Assembly: GCA_021292105.1 (NCBI GenBank)
Contig: CM037868.1
Location: forward strand, 24,307,908 to 24,371,907
Source: Anadara kagoshimensis
Taxonomy: Eukaryota > Mollusca > Bivalvia > Arcoida > Arcidae
Length of the DNA: 64,000 bases
Direction: 5' to 3'
Shown: positions 21,317 to 32,900 of the stretch, piece after piece
How positions within the stretch are numbered: position 1 is the first letter of the stretch
Layout of the letters: the number at the start of each line of letters is the position of its first letter
Position numbers and translations under genes: made by a program
The notes under the pieces: model-generated
Seen by the model: the letters and a program-made list of their open reading frames with translations, nothing else
Database searches by the model: none
What the model was told of the DNA's origin: nothing

Positions 21317-23218
21317 TTATGCAATGAAATCTGATGGGTTATCGTCATGTAACCAAGGGATGCAATAAAAAAAACTGTGAATCATTGTGATTGTTTGTGA
21401 GTTTTGGGTGAACGAACTCCACAAAGCTATTTGACTAGAGCTGACTTCATGCCTTTCCAATGACAACATTTTAAACCACTGTCAAAAAGGAACAGAACCG
21501 ATATCAAATACGAGCAGAAGCTAAGCTCAAACTGCCATGCTGTCCAAACAACGGTAACCAAAGAAACATGTTTCCAAGATCACCAACTGGCTTTGTTTTT
21601 GCATCTTGACAGCGTCGCTTTAAAATGTATTGCCTTTATCATCTTTATAGAGCTAATGATGGCATTATAAAACTCATCAGGTAGACTTGATTGTACTCGT
21701 ATTCCATCTACTCATCCATTACAACTGAATCCACCACAATGACACATAAGAAGCAATTTTACGTCATATATATCCAAGGAACACAAAAGATTGAACTCTC
21801 TAAGTTATGGTCCGTATCACACTCAGAATATATTCGTTCCAGTCGACCAGACAGGCACCAATCTACCCCTTAAAATGATCAGGCTAAAGAGTCATGCCTT
21901 TGAATGCCCATTTTTTTTAATTTGATAGCAGTTTATTCTCCAAACTGGTGAGCCTAGACAGCATCCTAATAATCACCATGGTGCGGACATGCAAGATCTT
22001 CGACAGAACACGCATTTGTTTATAGCAGACACTGAGAAAGTTTACCAGCATATTGTACACGTCCAACAACCAATAAAATCATTTGTTGGGTGTGCTAATC
22101 AGGATACAAACAGTTTTGGTGGTAGACAGTGAAGGGGTATTATTTTGTAGTCATAGCGTGTGTATCATAGCGGCCATTTGGAGTGGAAATAGTAGATCAA
22201 AATATCAAAACTATCACTAAACCAAAAAGATGAGTTCTACTGTTCAACTCCAACCAATTAATTTGTGGAAGGTCGTTGCATTATCAGTGACTGATCATTA
22301 CTGTAGATTCCCGAAACCATAATACTTCATTATATGACGTAATATATCAGTGTTCATGTAAAAATCGAATTAATTCACTGTTGACAAACTTATTTAGTTT
22401 GATACGATGTCCGAGTATAATTTGATTTTCATTCGTGGTAATATATATGTGACTGGATAAACTATGATAGCAATGGTGTGGCTTTAAAAACTTCTTTGTT
22501 GGATACACGCCTTAAAAGAAACCTTAGCAAAATGAACTCGCCTTTACGCTAGACTTAGTAAAGCTGAAATCACTAAGATCACGTTTTGATTATCTTATTA
22601 AAAGAAATTGTTCGAGCCTCATTTATGATCTTTATATCAAAATGTATCAAGATGTATGGTTAAGTTACACAGCATTGAATGTGATATGCTGAGTTACATC
22701 TTATAATAAAATAAAACCATGTTACTCCTACTGTTGGCCGGTCAAAATGGTTAATTATACTTTTAAATTGCCCCAAATGTTAAAAACAACAACGGAAATG
22801 AGTTCCTCATCCTTGGAAACATATAAAACGGTATATTACAAGCTATTCTAGAACAATTCTTACAAAAGATAGATTTTCAATATGGCGTCAGGCAGCCATC
22901 TTGGATATATGCAAATTACGCAATTTGCCCAATGTTGCCTGCAGGGCAACTAACCTAATTTTACTCTAGGGATCCTATAGAATACAAAACAGCAAAAAAA
23001 CTTCATAGGAAAAAACATTTCTAGGTTCAAGTATTGACTATATGGAAGTGTCAACTCGACTATATAGAAAGTTGTTTAAATACCAGATCTATATTTTGAT
23101 TTAACACGTTATCTGTTATCAACATTCGTAAAAGTTTATCAAAATAATTAATGAGAGAGTCAACCTTCCTGGTTCACTATTGTACAGACCTGCTGAAAGT
23201 TTAACACTAGTCAAACGA

Positions 23219-23378
23219 ATCGGTACCGTACCTAATCGGCAGCTGATCTCGGTCCTTCGGTACCGTACCTAATCGGCAGCTGATCTCGGTCCTTCGGTAC
23301 CGTACCTAATCGGCAGCTGATCTCGGTCCTTCGGTACCGTACCTAATCGGCAGCTGATCTCGGTCCTTCGGTACCCGT
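23219..23378. repeat. 37-bp tandem repeat, four copies
   Basis: Near-identical units CGGTACCGTACCTAATCGGC plus AGCTGATCTCGGTCCTT. Each has palindromic GGTACC and CAGCTG. The copies are almost perfect, implying recent amplification. Confidence 0.95.
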
Positions 23379-23615
23379 GTGTCGGCAGTTGCTATCTAAC
23401 TCGACAGTTAACTATCCACATCCCGCCACTTGACAGTCGATTTTCAATTTTTTTTTTTTTTTTTTTTTTGTTAACCCGTGTTTAACTTTCGACAAGTCTG
23501 TGCAGTCTTGGCTTTCTCTCCTGGTGGAGAATCGGGACATGTACTATACATGTGTGTATTATTTATTCTTGTGGTTTGCATGCTTACTCATAACACTATT
23601 GTATTTTTGTACTTA

Positions 23616-23760
23616 TACAGTCAAACCTGTCTATAAGGACCACCTTATAAAGATGGTTCAAATAATATGAATAAAGAACAATTGGGATAAAATTCAACTG
23701 GCCTTTATAAACAGGTGGTCCATATATAGAGGTGGCCTTTAAGGCAGAGTGGACTGTATG
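23616..23760. mobile_element. Palindromic MITE with TACAGTC ends
   Basis: A copy with ends TACAGTCAAACCTGTC and GGACTGTATG and a small internal deletion. Confidence 0.85.
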
Positions 23761-24014
23761 TTTATAATGATACTGTGTAAAAATTAAGTCAACAAAGTTT
23801 TCAAGTGAATTAGAAATTTAGAGAAGTCGAGATAAGATGGATTGTCTTGTGTATACATGTATTCGAATCTTTCACAATTCTACAGGAATGCAGTATCTTG
23901 ATCGTTTCCATTTTGTATTTTAGTATCCCCTAGTTTCTTCCATATCTGTGCTGCCGCCGCATTATAGGCAGGATGTGGAACAGAGAGATTTTGTTATCCT
24001 AAACTTTACAGTTA

Positions 24015-24073
24015 TGTCATGTGCTGTTTTTGAATTTCTATTAAAATAATGTATTCAAAAACAGCACATGACA
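24015..24073. repeat. Perfect 21-bp hairpin with 17-base loop
   Basis: TGTCATGTGCTGTTTTTGAAT is followed after 17 bases by its exact reverse complement. The size is close to a short microRNA precursor, but a perfect stem and lack of flanking pairing argue for a small fold-back element. Confidence 0.85.
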
Positions 24074-25771
24074 TGACAGTTATTTGCAGCCAAACGTCAC
24101 CAAATCTAATAAATCAGAAAACGTTGAATATTTTAAAATGTTCATCATGATATTCAAGTTAAGTCCTTTGGTGAACTTCATTAGAAGTGCATGTGGCACA
24201 ATGGTGATCAATTTATTCATGAGATAACAATCACGTGACCGCGATTCATTAATATTCATGAGCAAAGTTTTGAACGCGCCGCCATTCAAACGTGATGCCG
24301 GTCACGCAAATTATCCATTTTTTAACTTGCCCGGGCCGAAAATTGTCAAGTCTTCACAGGAGAAGGACATTATATTCTAGTGGAAGAATTTCCGTAGTCA
24401 CCGGCGTCATCAGCAAATCGAGTAAGATCTTTAGTTTTAGAATTGAAATTGTGCTTCGAATTTGCAGAAAATGTAGATTTTGAATTAAATCAACATGCTT
24501 TATAATGAGAACTCAATTATAACATGCTTTGGATTTTTAATTTGAACTATTTGGTTTTTTAATTAAGTAAATTTATGTTGTTACCACCCAAACAATGCCA
24601 GGCGGTGTAGAATCAAAGTATGTATCAGCAAATTTTATCCTACTTGCGAGAAAACTTGTACAGGACCAATTTATCATCACTGGTCTATATAAAGTCATTT
24701 ATATTTCAACCATATCATGAATCCAATATGGCCGCTATGCAAATTAACAAACTGACCATGATTTTGCCATATGTTGACAAGCTTATTTTAAATTTGTTTT
24801 ATTGTTTCGTCATTTCCATTCTTTGATTACTTTATTCTTATTTAAACAGTTTGGGATTATTTTTAGAGTGCTTGTAAATTAATGATCGGCGATCACACTA
24901 TTGACTCAGCAACACCCATTCCAGTAATGGTCGGTCAATAATCACCAATGTATGCCGGATGATAAATGATATGTCATTTGTCAGGTCACTACATCAGATC
25001 TGTTGTTGTGTGACCACAGTGTTTTGATTGTTTCATTAGAGATGTACATCCAGTAAATCATGGCAAATGTGTCCATTAAGACAAACATCTAAAAGTTGGC
25101 CAACAAACAAATAATGAATACACGTATTTATAATGAGAAATCATCATTTGCTGAAACTGGTCTCAAGATGCACCATTTTAGACTTTTTTCAGCATGCCCC
25201 TGACCCCTTCCCCTAGCAAGCAAAACAATTCGGCCTGATCCCATATCTGCCATGGTAAAATTTATGGTCTAGCTACGGTAATGGCTACTACCTTGGACAC
25301 ATATTGGACTTGCTTTTTTGGAAAGCTAGCACTTTCTGTGTTCCTGGGAAAGCTCTTCAAATTAGGAGGTGAAAACCGGAAGTAGCAGACGGATTAGCTC
25401 GAAAATTTATGATTCTGCTGTCAATATTACGATTAAGGTGCGATTAGCCCTGCATCCCATGTTCTGGTTGCATTTATACTCTTGTCTAAATCCTGGTACA
25501 TGATTTATGACAGTTTGCATGTTAATCTGTGAATTGGCTTCTCCATGGTGCAGGCGATTAGAGGGAGGGGTCCCTGTGTTGCCATGGCATGGTATGGGGC
25601 TGAAAAATATTTCCAGTTTTGCCGAGTTTTCATTTAATGTAGAAAGAGCAACGACAGTGTCATCTCATGTTTAAATCCCAAGTTAAAATTAAATAATTTG
25701 ATACAAATCGTGCCATGATTACATTGTCAATGCATAGCGATTTGATTACATAAACAGCATATAATTCTTGT

Positions 25772-26633
25772 TGTATCGTCGTGTCATATGTTTTCGGCGG
25801 ACATGTGTTTTCGGCGCATATTTATTTTTCTTGATATCAAATGCACGTGCATTTATAGAACATTTCCTCGGACAACTTTTTTAATGTAAAAACCGGACTT
25901 TTTGTCTCTGAATCGAAATGTGGAAAATGAAGCTTAATATCGAAAATATAGCAAGTTCTTCCTTACATAAGGTATTTTCTGTGGTTTCTGTTATGCCCGA
26001 ATTAAGTATCATTGTTAAACGACGTTACAATAAAAAAAACAATGCAACTGCTACTGATGTTGACATTTGGCAGCGTTCCCGACGCCATCAATATAATCAT
26101 GTGACTGTCACATGGTTAGCATGTCTGTACAATATGAAATCGAAAGAATAAGGTGGCCCTGTTCTTATATATTTTCTTAACAAATATTGTTTGCAATTTA
26201 TATATAGTTTATATATAGTTTTACTTGCGTTATTTCACCAAAAAAAAATAATAACTAGAATAAAACGAAGTTGATTAACCAAAATATTACGATATAAAAG
26301 GTTTAGTTTTGACTAGCATTCAAGAGCTGTATACATTTTGAGCAGTATAGAGCCACCTTATAATCCGGTTCCGCTTTTGAGTCACTCCTTCTGATGACCA
26401 ATGACATGCGCCGAAAACATATGGCGTTCCAAAAATAGCATTGTAAACAGACATGCAGACAAAATCACCTCTCCGAACAAATTGCGGTATGAAATGAAAA
26501 ATTCGATGGTTGAATTCGATAAACAAGATTGTCTTTATTTGATTTACAAGCCAAACGTCACAAATTATCTCTTATTAAATTTTTTTGAAGCAATACTGTC
26601 TTAATACGCCGAAAACCCATGACACGAGGATAC
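25772..26633. mobile_element. 0.86-kb inverted-repeat element
   Basis: The ends are near-complementary: TGTATCGTCGTGTCATATG followed by TTTTCGGCG at left, and CGCCGAAAAC, CCATGACACGAGGATACA at right. Further CGCCGAAAAC and TTTTCGGCG copies lie inside (25810, 26410). No transposase frame; a non-autonomous DNA element. Confidence 0.7.
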
Positions 26634-26858
26634 ACCCCACAGGAACTTGTAATTAACGTTTAAACTATACTATCCAGCACCAAGAAAAATAACAAGGACA
26701 GACACAAACGATCTACCCCCCGCCCGCTTCAGACGAGTTTTTAATGTAGTTTGGCCTCCCTCCCCAACTAAACCTGTTATTTTTCTTGGTGCTGGATAGT
26801 ATAGAAAGTCTGGATAGTATAGTTAAAATGTCAATTACAAGCCTGTGTACACCCTCAT
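26627..26858. mobile_element. Fold-back element with about 100-bp arms
   Basis: A perfect 30-bp inverted repeat (26665-26694 against 26775-26804; CCAGCACCAAGAAAAATAAC) lies inside longer arms that pair imperfectly out to ACACAGG / CCTGTGT. The right arm has an extra 18-bp direct duplication (GGATAGTATAG). Confidence 0.8.
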
Positions 26859-27093
26859 GGTTTCTAAAATTGTCAGATCGTAGTATACTATCAGAAACAT
26901 TTGAAATCTATTGTTCAACTTCATGTACACCAGTTGTTGGCGCCTTTGCTCTTGATGATTATGCACTGTAACGTGTGGTGCTGGTCATAAGAGTAGGAGA
27001 GAAAAAAGGAAAGTTAGAAACAGGTTTAAAGAAGAAAGATGGATAAAAGATAGAATTCCAGCTGTGTGTATTCGCCCCCCTCGTTTACTTTAA

Positions 27094-28442
27094 AGGTCAC
27101 CGGTCACCAAATTTATCAATTTTGTATTTTGCATTCCATTGGGTAGAATAGTCAATATTGATGTGTCTGACAGTTTCCCACGCCTTACATTTACCTGTAA
27201 TACACTAAAACCTTACCTGAACGAACTGCTCATACTCGGTAGTTTCCGACACCGCTCGTAACTTTCCGGCGACCTAATTGATGACGTACATGGTGTTAAG
27301 CTGCTGAGGAATGTCCATATATTACATGTGGGTTTTTGTGGCGTTTTGAAGGGTTTTAAAGTTTGATTTCAAGTTAAAATGATATATCTTGTGAAGTTTG
27401 GAGATAATAAAATCACAATGACCGATGGACATGTTTTTTTCCACAGATTTCAGAACAAATTTAAACCAGATTTACACAAGTCCTTCATGCAGCTTTCTAG
27501 TTGTTTTGAATGTATTCAGATTAAATATTACGAGATAAGTCAGGGAAACATGAGTGGTATAATCATTTAAGACAATTCAAATTATTATGAATGAATGCAG
27601 TCAAATAAATAGATTTTAAACAATTTTAATTTTCAAAATTAATTTAATTCCGTAATTCAATCAGTTCACACGTTCAAACAAAGACTTGTATGTCTTGTTT
27701 GATCCAATTTAACTTTAATTTATTCGATTTTCAGAATCCATCAAAAATCACAAATAACATTTACCGGGTATATCATAAAGATAATCACACATTGTCAATT
27801 AATGTTGCATATTGTAAGGTAAACTCTGTTGATTACAGGTGGTAGGTGTCTACTTCTAAACAGGATGTTTCCCAATGTACTGTAGCATATTGATAATCTC
27901 TTAACTACTGGTATGAATGATATTAATTTATTGTGAATAAATGAAAGTTACACTCGAGTTTTGAGTCCTTAGTTAGTCGAGCATAATCCCAGTGGTATAT
28001 TATTTTGACAAAGTTCTTTTCATCCCATTAAAATTAAAGCGTAATATAGTTATTATATGAAAATTTTTATTTATTTTTTTTATTTCATAATGAAAACAGT
28101 GAAATAAATGAGAATTAGGATTCTGATCAGTACTCCATCGGAAAATATCAACAAATATTTAAAAAAAAAAAAATAAAAATAAAAAAAAAAAAACATTATG
28201 CACTGACGTAAACTTCAATTTTCATTATTATTATTATTATTAAACTTACTGCAAATAAGGAATAGGAAGCTTTTCGATTGAAATTGCTTTCATCCTTGGA
28301 TGAAATATTTTATTTGAGAGACAATAAGAAGTTTTTTTAAACCTGTATTTTGATATTTTCGTTGTACAAAAAACTACAGGTCTTGGATCCAGATTATACC
28401 CGAAAACATGTTCTTTTGATTAATTACATGCCATGATGGGTA

Positions 28443-28473
<31 letters not shown>

Positions 28474-29564
28474 CATTGATTTTAATCTAAAAAGAAATTA
28501 AAAATGGGACAATTTCTAAAACAAATAAAAATTAAAATCAATTTGAGGTCATAATATGGCTGTACTAGAGAGAAGAAAAGATTTTTTTTAAATAAAAAAA
28601 CAAAAATTTGTTTCTTTTTATTATTCCTTATGATAAATAAATAAATAAATAAATCAAAGTGATATGTAAAGATGATATTAAATATTAATGAAAAATAATA
28701 TGAACAATATTTTAAATAAAAAACAGAAATTGGGATTGTTTTATTATTTGTTGTGATAAATAGATATAAATAAAAATAAATAAATAAATAAATAATAAAT
28801 AAATAACTCAAAGAGATCTGTAAAGACAATTAAGATAAATAATATTAAATATTAATGAAAATTCATATGGACAATATTTTAAATAAAAAACGGACATTTG
28901 GGTTCTTTTATTATTTGTTGTGATAAATAAATAAATAAATAAATAAATAACTCAAAGAGATATGTAAAGATAATAAAAATGATATTAGATATTAATGAAA
29001 ATTAACATGAACAATATTTTAAATAAAAAACGGAAATTTGGGTTCTTTTATTATTTGTTGTGATAAATATATATAAATAAATAAATAAATAAATAAATAA
29101 ATTTCAAAAGACATGTAAAATTATGTTTTGTAAAAGTATCAGTAATAGTATATCATACTGAGAACAAACACAAATATAGTTTTTTCTTTCTTTATCTATT
29201 TCCTATTATTATGTTTATTTTTTTTCTGCTGAAGAAAATTGAAATACCCAATGCTAAAAATAAATAAATATATAAAAGCACTAGAAGTTACTTGTGATAT
29301 CTCTGGGTAATAAATACAGTTTACTATACAAGCTTCATTTACTAAATAGCTGGGATAACACCTTCTGCGTCACTTCCGGTTTTGTGCCCTTTTACTACCA
29401 AAGGGAGATAACACTGTGTTTCAACAGATTTAGGACTTTATTTTACGCTGTAAAAAATGACAGAAATGATTAAAAAATGTTATTTGTGGCTAAATCGACT
29501 TTTTATTATGTAATCTTTCGGAAAATAGTACTAAAAAAAATCGGTTTTCGGTGACCGGTGACCT
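27094..29564. mobile_element. 2.5-kb TTAA-flanked DNA element
   Basis: The ends are AGGTCACCGGTCACC and its exact inverse GGTGACCGGTGACCT, each bounded by TTAA. TTAA target sites are typical of piggyBac and Kolobok; an AGG terminus fits Kolobok better. The interior has no recognisable transposase. The right third (28440-29110) is a tandem array of about 130-bp AT-rich units containing (AAAT)n runs. Confidence 0.7.
28440..29110. repeat. AT-rich tandem repeat with (AAAT)n cores
   Basis: Four to five units, each with TTTTATTATTTGTTGTGATA, an AAAT microsatellite, then TCAAAGAGATATGTAAAGA and AATATTTTAAATAAAAAACG. The open frame across it on the minus strand is compositional. Confidence 0.85.
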
Positions 29565-29568
29565 TTAA

Positions 29569-29726
29569 GTTCCCATACGAAAGACTTTCAATTTGTAATG
29601 CTGAGTGCTTGGCGAAAGAACCGTCACTACCCACTTTCAAGTCATGTGTCAGACTCGGTCGGGGTTCGAACCCTCGGTCTCCTACTTATGGAGTGAGCAC
29701 TTTACCAACTGAGCTACCGCAGTGGT
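29569..29726 (-). mobile_element. SINE family B, truncated, head intact
   Basis: Reading the minus strand, the head is CTGCGGTAGCTCAGTTGGTA with B box GGGTTCGAACCCC. The body is cut off at 29569, five bases after the TTAA element. Confidence 0.75.
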
Positions 29727-29840
29727 CTGTAAAAATATAAAGTATATGTAGACATAAAAATTAAGGGCAGATTTGGTCAGCAGAAACACACCTTTTAAGG
29801 CCTAATAGAAATTAAATTTGTTTTATTTCAGATTTACAAG

Positions 29841-29882
29841 ATGGTTGCTAGTTGTGACTGGTATGGCACAATAACAGTTTGA
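29841..29882 (+). promoter_or_regulatory. Upstream ORF in the 5' leader of the Praja-like gene
   Basis: An acceptor (TTTATTTCAG) ends at 29831, so a leader exon starts at 29832. It holds ATGGTTGC (strong +4 G) opening a 13-residue frame that stops at 29882, 37 bases before the main ATG. Such a uORF commonly lowers or gates translation of the main frame. Confidence 0.45.
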
Positions 29883-29919
29883 GCACATCTTGTATAAAAT
29901 ATTGGCACTCCCTTAAAAG

Positions 29920-32900
29920 ATGGCATCAAAAAGTAAAAATATCGACAAAGGTGCCAGGCCAAAGGTCATGACCAAGGATGACCTGTCATACTCAAATTCA
30001 CAAATAAATGGCAGTGACCAAAAAAATGGACAGGTCAAAAAAGAAATTGTGAAAAGCAAGAAAGTGGATGATAAAGATTTGTTGAAGTCTGCTTTGGGAA
30101 AAAATGGATCTGTGTTTAAATCACGGAAAGCTTCCCCGACCTTAAAGTCAAAAGTGATAAAGTCTGAGGAGAAATCAGGTGACACTGAAAGTAGATGTTT
30201 TGATGAATTATCAGTTGGTGAAAAATCTAACAAACCTGTAGAAAACAGATACACTGGACTATTTCAGAGATGGAAAAATTCAGGTCTAGCTTTGAAAAAT
30301 TATTTGCATAAAAAGAGTTCAAGAAGTAAGGCACCAATTGCGAATGTAAAAGGTGGGCAGACGAAGGAAAATGGTGGAACTTCCAAGAAATACAAGCCTT
30401 TGGATGATGTTTCGTCTTCATGCTCTATAGCTAGGCAAGTAACGAGAGACTCGTATTCTCCCTATAAGTATATGACAATGTCCGATTCAAGAGAATGTTT
30501 TGAAGATGATGAGGACGAGGATGAAGAATTTTCTGATATCGGAAAGCATGATGGGAATTCTTCCAGAGATTGCCTGGATCTAGGGGAAGTTTTAACGGCC
30601 TTGAAAGCAATGCCAAGTAAATTTGATCATAAATCAAATTTGAATAGTGAAAATAATGACCGTTCTAAAAAACAAAACAATCGCTTGCATAGTGTGAATA
30701 AATCGTCATTTAAAAGTGATAAAGTGGCTCATGATAATGTGCTTTGTGTTGAGGAAGATAAAGATTTAGGAACAAATATTAGACTTAAAACACAAAATAC
30801 GTCTGATAAAAGTGAGAAAAAGAAAGATTCAGAAACATTGGAAAGTTTTTGGAAAGGCTGTGATTCCGATTTAGAAAACAAATTTCAGGGTACAAATCCG
30901 TTAAATGTTCATAGTTCAAAACTCATCCAAAAACTGAAGTGTAAAAACGATGAAATCCTTAAAAAGTCTACCTCGTTATCCTCCGATTCAGGAAATACTG
31001 ACACTAGCTCTGTTTGTGATTGGGCTGATGGTTCTAGTGATGCTTATAAACTTAGTTACCATAGCAACGACCTTTCTAGAAATGGTGGTCAAGATTCTCA
31101 TGTACATTCTAAGAATGGAAAACCAGTTGGACTTTCGCCAAAAAGATTTCGGAAAAGGACACCTTCCCGTGCAAAGTCGGTTGAAAATGATGATGTATCG
31201 AATTCCAGAAAAGTTATAAATGGACATAAATCTTTGATCTCTTCAGACAGTTCCGATTCACAGTCTGAACCGTCGACCAGTAATAATGGTTTAGTGAATT
31301 ACAAGAGGCGGCGGATAGGTATGACTTATGTTCTTTGATTTAATTTACTTAGAAATAAGGCTTTTGTGGTTTACAAGATTTTGGAAATGGCAGTTCTCAT
31401 AAAATTGCAAAGCAATTCATTGAAAGTTGTTTCGTTTCTTATTTTTACATTTTGACATTTCTGCTTAGAATTTTCAAAGGTCAATCATTTTCTTATTACA
31501 AAATACTGGTTTTTATTTCCCATCTGCTGGTTTTGTCAGTGAATAGAAGAGTGTCATTTATCCCCGCCTTCTTTAACATCATTTTATTCATTAGAGTATT
31601 TTATTTACCCTTCCTTCTTTGATGTCATTTTATTCATCAGACCATTTTGCCCTGCCTTCTTTGATGTCATTTTATTGATCAGAACATTTAGCCCTGCCTT
31701 CTTTGATGTCATTTTGTTCATCAGAACATTTAGCCCTGCCTTCTTTGATGTCATTTTATTCATCAGAACATTTAGCCCTGCCTTCTTTGATGTCATTTTA
31801 TTCATCAGAACATTTAACCCTGCCTTCTTTGATGTCAGGCATAAACAACTTGACAAGAGATTGACAGGTCATTTTAGTCTACTATTATGTAAACATTATT
31901 CTTTTCATTAAATTAATGAAAGAAAAAAATCAGTATTTGTAAATATGTATATTATTATTTAAACTGTTCTTTTGTATACCATTGTATTATGGGCTTCTGT
32001 TCAGTGGCCAAGCAGCTAAGGCATAAGCCTTCAAACACAAATTTTCTCACAGTTGTGGGTTTGACCCTGGTCATCTATCTGCGATTTCTACTTACTAACT
32101 AGGTTCATACCCAACTCCAAGGCCGTAACTAGAATTGATTTGTGGGCGAGGCAAGCCGTTTTTGCGCGTCGAGCTAGGGGGTCCGGGGGCATGTCCCCAT
32201 AAAATTTTGATATTTTTGACACAAAATCCTGCCATTTCCTTCAATTTAAATGCAAAATTTGCTTCGAAAAATGTACAACATGTTGGCCCTCATATATTTA
32301 GTCGGATGCAGCAAAAACTATGATAAGCTGTTCTTTATGCTGTATATTCTAATTTACTACATAAAATTAAAAAATAACATTAACCCAAAGTAAATCTGAA
32401 TTTATTATGTCATTATTGAATTTGGAAAAATCCTGGACGAGGCAACTGCCTCGTCTGCCTCTGTAGTAGTTACGGCCCTAACTCATGACAGATCCTTTAT
32501 GAATGAAAAAAATAGCGTGTTTCCGCTAACCCGACCGACCCAACTAAAACAAGACTGACTCCAGGTTTTTTCCAGATTTTTAAAAATCTGTTTTTGTTTT
32601 TCGATTAAAACTCTATTGTATCAAAAACAAGTCAGCAAAACTTTAAGCAGTGAATACATGTAGAAGATACAAGTATTTTAGTTATATTTTTAATTTTAAA
32701 TTACATCTCAATCATCTAAAATAACTTAAACAACACATTTATAATATAATTTTAACATAATACATTACATACACATGCATAACTTATGCCATTAAAAAAA
32801 AAAAAATCGACCTACCGACCCTTTATAATAATTCTATGTAAGCGGAAACACACATATTTTTTTTTTAGGCCTTATGAATAAAATTTGTCGGTTTGTGTGC

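Larger units (their letters stand above)
19830..23050. mobile_element. 3.2-kb DNA transposon with long inverted repeats
   Basis: The left end (19834-20000) and right end (22875-23025) are diverged inverted copies over at least 150 bases. Shared landmarks are CCTAGAAATG, CCTATGAAGTTTTTTTGCTG, AGTTGCCC and ATCCAAAATGGCCGCC / ATCCAAGATGGCTGCC. The interior holds the degraded protein gene at 20747-21316. The superfamily is unassigned because no transposase core is recognisable. Confidence 0.7.
23061..25771. other. Intergenic stretch, one possible non-coding exon
   Basis: Contains a 37-bp repeat, a poly-T tract (23448-23469), a MITE and a hairpin. The less AT-rich 24260-24425 (CGCGCCGCCATTC, CCGGTCACGC, ending CGAGTAAG) could be a 5' exon or promoter, for example of the gene starting at 29920; this is a guess. 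No protein-coding exon found. Confidence 0.35.

Noticed and set aside
28482..28829. 115-residue Phe/Ile/Tyr-rich minus-strand frame
   Set aside because: Composition of an AAAT-rich tandem repeat inside a transposon; not a membrane protein gene.
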